Part shown: positions 58,841 through 64,000 of the stretch, piece after piece
How the letters are laid out: every line of letters begins with the position of its first letter
Position numbering within the stretch: the first letter of the stretch is position 1
From: Apostichopus japonicus
Taxonomy: Eukaryota; Echinodermata; Holothuroidea; Aspidochirotida; Stichopodidae
Assembly: GCF_037975245.1 (NCBI RefSeq)
Contig: NC_092579.1
Span: 16,826,178-16,890,177 of the forward strand
Reading direction: 5' to 3'
Length of the DNA stretch: 64,000 bases
Translations under genes and position numbers: made by a program
Notes under the pieces: model-generated
What the model was told of the DNA's origin: nothing
Database searches by the model: none
What the model saw: the letters and a program-made list of their open reading frames with translations, nothing else

Positions 58841-61819
58841 AACGTTGTAGCTAGTAACAATTCCACACTGCTTTGAACTCGTCAAAAGGGAAAAAAACGA
58901 AATGAGAAAGAAAACCACATACGCACTCAACCAACATTTCCTTAAATGGAAAATGATTAGTCTAAGGATAATTGAAATAACCATTTGAAATAGAGTGTAG
59001 AGCAACAAGTCGCAATAAGAATCGACATAACAGTAGTCATTTTCAGAATGCCGTGTCATAATCCGATTATTTTCTTCCACCCTTGTGCTGCCTCACTCAA
59101 TTTGAAACCCAACACGGCACATGGTATTTGTATGACTGTGCGAAAAGATGTTTCATAAACGTTGACGTAAATCGTATTATGGGCCATGTCGACTGCATTC
59201 TGTGTGTTTTTAAAATATCTACTCCAGTGGTCGCTTTGTTAAAGTATCAGATGACGGTGAAGAAGCCTCACTTGTCGACAATACTGCATAGACAGACATG
59301 CATGACCCTTTTGGCTTGCCATAATGAACGAACATGCCTGCGAGAAACGACTTCAGTAAGCAGTTTGTTTTGGTCAACTTGTCACAAAAGTGAACTTTGC
59401 AGTGGTTTTTGACAAGGACTTGAACTGGACAAACCCAATGTTCAAGGCGAATAACAGCAACACAAATGATCTCATTTGTACGTGTTGGTGGCCAGTGCTG
59501 TATGATAGATAAAACCACGCCAGCAAACTGGTATAAGTAATGCTTGAAAAGGTAACTAAATTCTCTAGCTGTCGAGGTTAATATAAAGACTAGGCCTAGG
59601 CATAATGGCTAAGTCTGACAGGTATAATAAGGCGGGTCTGGATTTACAACAGATCAACGTCATTCTGAAACAAAACAACAACACACCCAGGCTGTAGATA
59701 ATTGTAGCTTGTATGCACGTTACGTTAATTATAAGCTGACTTGTTTCGCTGCACTGCTGGACAATATATGTGTGGTCGTTGTTGACTAGTTGAAACAGTT
59801 GATGAAGTTGAATCGATATGGCTTCACCAGCTGTTGGAATGACCTTCCGCTGACACCAGTCTCCAGACTTGGGTCGTTTATTCCAGTTCTTGCTTGCAAA
59901 GGGCTTTCGGATATCGTTTTGATACATACTGTACACTAAACATAGGCTCACTACCAGGCTTACTTCGAGAGACTATAGTTGACGACAGGTGAACAAATGT
60001 GACCATGGAGTTGTTATGAAAAAAACAACTCCCTGATGTGACTATTCTCATCACGTCCGATGATAAGGGATAAACAACAAACAATAAGGCCTTACTCACA
60101 CTAGGCTGCATATTGGTCTTCAGGCATTACTAATAAGTACTTGGGATAGCCGGGAAGGGGGGGGGGGTGGTTCAGTTGCTGCGATTTTGATGAAGTTAAA
60201 CGATTTTGTATGCAATTTTTGGAAGGACTTGTAGTATTGACGCATTGTATATTGATATAAGACCACCGTGACAACAACAACAACAACAACAAAATGAGTG
60301 GAATTATTTTTGGTATATTCTTAGGATGTTATAGTTCGATCTATAAAGACCTATATATATACAGTTTACATACTATTTCTAGCATTGTCTGGTATTAACA
60401 ATGCTTTTTGTTATGTAGGCTTAATCCGATACCCCTTTTAGATTTGTTTTTCTTGTCATAAAGTACTGGCATGTGTGTCTACTTGCCACTAAAGCTAGCC
60501 AACGTTGTAACCAGTTTTAAAGACTAACGAAGCACAAAAATAGTGTCGGCTTGTATTTGTATAAAAACTGTGCGCGTACATGTGTATGCCTATGCCTATA
60601 CGAACTAATAGGATACACATGTGACAGGAATACGCATTAAATTGTTCAATGTGCAATGTGAACACATATCGATACCTGTAATTTGCCAGTACATAGGCCT
60701 ATATTTTGTAGTATTCTGTCTGCCAGTAGGGGTGGGGCACTGGAGGTTGCAATTGAATAATCCCCTGATTAAATTAGGGGGTGTACGTAGGTTCGCCCCT
60801 GGTCATAACATATTTTGTTATTAGGGGCTCAACCACTATACTTGGTGTCGGGGGGGGGGGGGCTTTTCGAGTTCTTAATTCAGGAGTCGCGACGCGTATG
60901 CATCGTAGCTCTTCAGATGTGAAGAAACTCCCTCCTATCCCCTTTTAAAACACTAGAAAACGAGATAAAGGCCTAACCAAAATTAATGAATTCGATGGAA
61001 AGTGGGAGCAATTCCAGCTGGATTTTGTTAAGTATATGTTTTACTTGTGCAGTTTCACTTTAGGCTACCGTTGGAAAGTTTTGCAACAATGAACAAACGT
61101 GCCAACTTAAGATAAAGGTGCCATATTCCGAAAAAACATTTCACAATTAACTTTAACAGCTGTTGGCACGTACCCTCCTTTAATTAATGATATAAATATA
61201 GACTAAAGGGAATGTGTTGTCAGTCTCGTTCAAATATTCATTCAAAAACACGACTGGCAGTTGTGATCCGAAACATTTAACCCAAAATGTGGTAACAAAC
61301 GGTTGGGGCTCCTGGATATCGTGTCCTGGTTCAACGAACCGAGCTAAGTTGCTTCAATCACCTTTGAACAAATTAAGGAGAATTGAAAAATCAAGTTAGT
61401 CATTTGTATAATCACTGTATCACATAATCCGCCGAGATTTCTATTATGCCAGCGTATTGAATTTTCCAGATACCAAGTCAACATTTCGAGATAAAACGTC
61501 AAAAGAGTTTGAAATTAAAGTCGCAAGTCAGGATCAAACACAACTCTCAATAATTCTTAAAAGGTTTAGGCTATTGGTAAATTGATAGCTAGCTGACTCC
61601 CGACGAGATCTCTACTAGAATGATACTTCATAGTATTCGTGCTGTATCAACCATTATTGCCGTATAAGTGATCACGTTGTGGAAGTATAGGACTGCAATA
61701 TGGTTATAAATTAATAAATCACAAAACGAAAAATAGTTGCGTCCAGTGGACTTTCACTCTCTTTCTAAATCCTCAGAATTTTTGCCTAGAATTCAACCTC
61801 ACGAATTATCATCTTAAAT
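58841..61819. other. Interval without a recognised gene
   Basis: Short frames on both strands (for example minus 59,565-59,951 and 59,878-60,111) have no domain. A (CAA)n run lies at about 60,270-60,292. The + frame at 61,214-61,399 has a WGSW word but no further thrombospondin-type signature. The last 200 bp probably include the 5' UTR and promoter of the next gene; no TATA box could be assigned. Confidence 0.4.
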
Positions 61820-62515
61820 ATGGGCGTCGGAGAAGGGGAAGGGCACAAGCGGCGTAGGCGCCGTCGTCACCGCCGTCACCACCGTAACGCTCATCCGCCT
61901 CTACGGTTTGAAAATAGCAGAGAAGCCCGGATTTACTATTGCTATGTATTCTCATGGGTAATGTTGGTGACTATGGTTATCACAGCTCTGCCACTCGTAG
62001 TTGTATCAGCTATTAGCCTGGGTAACAGATCGTTTCTTTTAATTATCGGATGTGTATTTATTGTCTTAGCTGGACCTTGTCTTGTGTATGTCATACTGAA
62101 ACACAGACAGGTAGCCGACATCTATCGTCGAGCAAAACAAGCTTCAATGGCTGCGCAGGCGCAATCGGAAGAAGGTCACCAAACTGTAGGCCAACCAACA
62201 GAAGGCCCTTCTGTGCCTCCTTCATATCAAGCTGTTATACATGGCTCAGATGTCGCCGGTAACACAAATTACCAAGGAACGCCGCAGGTGCTCCATCCAC
62301 CCTATACACCTTCATGGCCCTCGACACAGAACGCCCAGCAATACGGTCAATTATCTTATGGTTTCACTACCCTTGTTGGTGGTGATGCTAAAACCGAATT
62401 CACGCAAGGTCCTAATTATGCCACAACGTATGGAATTCAACACGAAAACGCAACGACGAGTGTGAAGAATGAGTCAGCAGAGAATAACAAAGGATCTGCA
62501 TTTACATATTCATAG
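61820..62515 (+). CDS. Two-TM membrane protein with a PPxY motif, family not recognised
   Basis: Intronless frame of 231 aa. Residues 10-22 form a dense Arg/His block (KRRRRRRHRRHHR). Two hydrophobic helices follow at about 42-66 and 71-93, joined by a tight loop with NRS (Asn69), so the protein should be a hairpin with both ends in the cytosol. After TM2 come a basic stretch (KHRQVADIYRRAKQ) and a Gln/Pro/Tyr-rich tail with VPPSYQAV at 132-139; PPSY is a PPxY site for WW domains such as those of Nedd4-type ubiquitin ligases. The layout, short TM hairpin plus C-terminal PPxY, is shared by many small endosomal adaptor proteins, but I do not recognise this one. The start is the first Met of the frame. 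An AATAAA lies at 62,953-62,958. Confidence 0.72.
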   Translation: MGVGEGEGHKRRRRRRHRRHHRNAHPPLRFENSREARIYYCYVFSWVMLVTMVITALPLVVVSAISLGNRSFLLIIGCVFIVLAGPCLVYVILKHRQVADIYRRAKQASMAAQAQSEEGHQTVGQPTEGPSVPPSYQAVIHGSDVAGNTNYQGTPQVLHPPYTPSWPSTQNAQQYGQLSYGFTTLVGGDAKTEFTQGPNYATTYGIQHENATTSVKNESAENNKGSAFTYS

Positions 62516-62993
62516 CAAGAAGGTACCTTTCTTTAGACATTGATATACCTTTATCATCTTGGATTAGGACGACCATCACTTTCGGATGAATTTAACAACA
62601 CAATGTTTTGAATGGTGAGTGGATCAAAGAATATTTGTTACTGTAATGATTGAAATGAAATTGAAATTAGGTCTATAGACCTAATTTCAAAATTTTAAAA
62701 TAATATATATATTATTTTTGTGTATACTATTTTGATACAATCACAAGAAGTTATATATAACAGACCCATATAGAACATTGCACTACTGATCATTTTTCTT
62801 TTTATTGTATTCCCCCCCCCCCCCCTCCATTTCTCCCCTTTCTTTGTTAGGCCCTTAATCGCAGAGACAATGATGTCACAAGCAATACAGAGTCCCACGT
62901 GATAAACTCCATATAAGTCAGTAAGTTGGTAATAATGACGAACGCTGATTTAAATAAATCCATACGTACAAGTAAATCTGAATCTTATCAGTG

Positions 62994-63363
62994 CAGTGGC
63001 GTAGGAAGGTACTTTTGAGTGGGGGGGGGGCTGAGGACTGATGGCCGGCCTGGGGAGGGGTCTAAGGGGAGGGGGTGTCCCCCTCCCCTTTTGATTTTTT
63101 TTGCATTTCCAGGTGGCCTCAGATGCAATTTGGTGCAATATAGCACACTTCAACACCCACTCCATTTTGTAAACTTAATTTTGTATTTTCACCTGGCCTT
63201 AGATACAATTTGGTGCTCCAAATGATATTTTTTTTCTCATTTAGAAATGAAAAAGGGGTTTTCTGACTTGCGAACCGGGGGGGGGGGCGGAATGATACTT
63301 CCGCCCCTCCACATTTTTCACTGGGGGCTGGCGCCCCCCAGTCCCCCGGTTCCTACGCCCTTG
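62994..63363. mobile_element. hAT-like MITE with perfect 8-bp target duplication
   Basis: 370 bp. Ends CAGTGGCGTAGGAA and the complement of CAAGGGCGTAGGAA. TATCAGTG on both sides (62,986-62,993 and 63,364-63,371). Poly-G and poly-C tracts near both ends give the spurious frames here. It sits just past the AATAAA of the two-TM gene. Confidence 0.88.
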
Positions 63364-63371
63364 TATCAGTG

Positions 63372-64000
63372 CCAATTTCGACCAGCTTTAATGCCACAAG
63401 TTAAATATTTTGGTAAACACTTTATGAGCTTCCAGCGATCCATAAACTGATACACACCTATGTACGTCTTTGTAAGTCTTTCAGACAGTGTACATTAATT
63501 GTGATCAGTTGCCATGGCAAGCATAAGGTTATACCGCGTCCAGTAATAAAAGCCTATCACTAAGTAGGCAAACAATGCTTCTAATAAGACAATATTGATT
63601 TTCCTCAACTCTTTTTTCTCAGTCGTAGTAGGAGACAACGTTATCTATCCCTGTGTGTAGGGTTTATCGGTATATGTAGGCAACAGAATTATACCATATA
63701 TGTATCTATCCGAGTGTTGCCTATATTAGGCTTACATAATCTGGTTTAAAAGGAGTGTTAGAGCAAGAGATGAATATTATACATCAAGGCTTCTATAGTG
63801 TTTATCAATTGATTCACCAAGAGACAGCTTTTCCTCTCTCGCTTTTTTCCGCGCAAAACTGAATATCAAATAAATGCAAATATTTTAATGTTGATCCTGA
63901 TAGTTGGAAGTCTGACTTTTGAAACCGTTACTCGTCATCGACTGAGTAGAGAATAAGGATGAACTGTTAGAACAAATCAGTGCTTCATCTTCCTCAACTT
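63372..64000. other. Unassigned right edge
   Basis: No frame, repeat or RNA gene recognised. Confidence 0.4.

Noticed and set aside
59565-60111. Minus-strand frames of 128 and 77 aa
   Set aside because: No domain, signal or splice context was recognised; lengths are within chance for AT-rich DNA.
61214-61399. Possible thrombospondin-type fragment (WGSW)
   Set aside because: Only one short motif, without the Cys pattern or Trp-Arg ladder of the domain; it may be chance.

Overview
The window looks like nuclear DNA of an animal, most likely a marine invertebrate deuterostome and perhaps an echinoderm such as a sea cucumber. The grounds are AT-rich DNA, short GT-AG exons in long introns, many small hAT-like DNA transposons and minisatellites, and animal-specific protein families. 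The organism is inferred from style and was not matched to a database. There are no operons, CRISPR arrays or bacterial features.

Layout. 1-5.7 kb has no recognised coding exon; it is G/T-rich on the + strand and may be the 3' UTR of a + strand gene that lies to the left. 5.7-10.7 kb holds a complete minus-strand Josephin deubiquitinase (JOSD1/2 type, three coding exons, 178 aa) with a probable long 3' UTR. 13.1-22.7 kb is rich in nested DNA transposons. 14.6-20.5 kb (block A) and 22.7-29.65 kb (block B) are two copies of one segmental duplication, each carrying the 5' part of an LRR/Ig receptor gene. Copy A is broken by a one-base frameshift and is cut off inside its second Ig exon. Copy B runs on to 38,831 as a complete 19-exon gene. 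It encodes a 914-residue receptor of LRR-Ig-Ig-TM-tyrosine-kinase-like layout whose kinase domain has lost every main catalytic motif, so it is a predicted receptor pseudokinase. It ends in a short tyrosine-rich tail with a YMPM motif.

39-47.5 kb is gene-poor, with a (TA)n-bearing element, a 16-bp GC-rich minisatellite and a 1-kb hAT-like element with a perfect 8-bp target duplication. 47.56-57.59 kb is a complete ten-exon SLC17 (sialin/VNUT-like) anion transporter of 516 aa. Its exon 2 end and splice donor are repeated four times in tandem, and one intron carries a 13-unit 82-bp minisatellite. 61.8-62.5 kb is an intronless gene for a two-TM protein with a PPxY motif. A further hAT-like MITE lies at 63.0 kb.

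The three recognised genes and the small membrane protein have no evident shared pathway. The strongest candidate for something new is the pseudokinase receptor with its broken neighbour, read as a young, locally duplicating receptor family whose ectodomain changes quickly and whose cytoplasmic part seems to be a phosphotyrosine scaffold rather than an enzyme. A second candidate is a conserved hairpin-forming cassette carried by several DNA elements with different termini.
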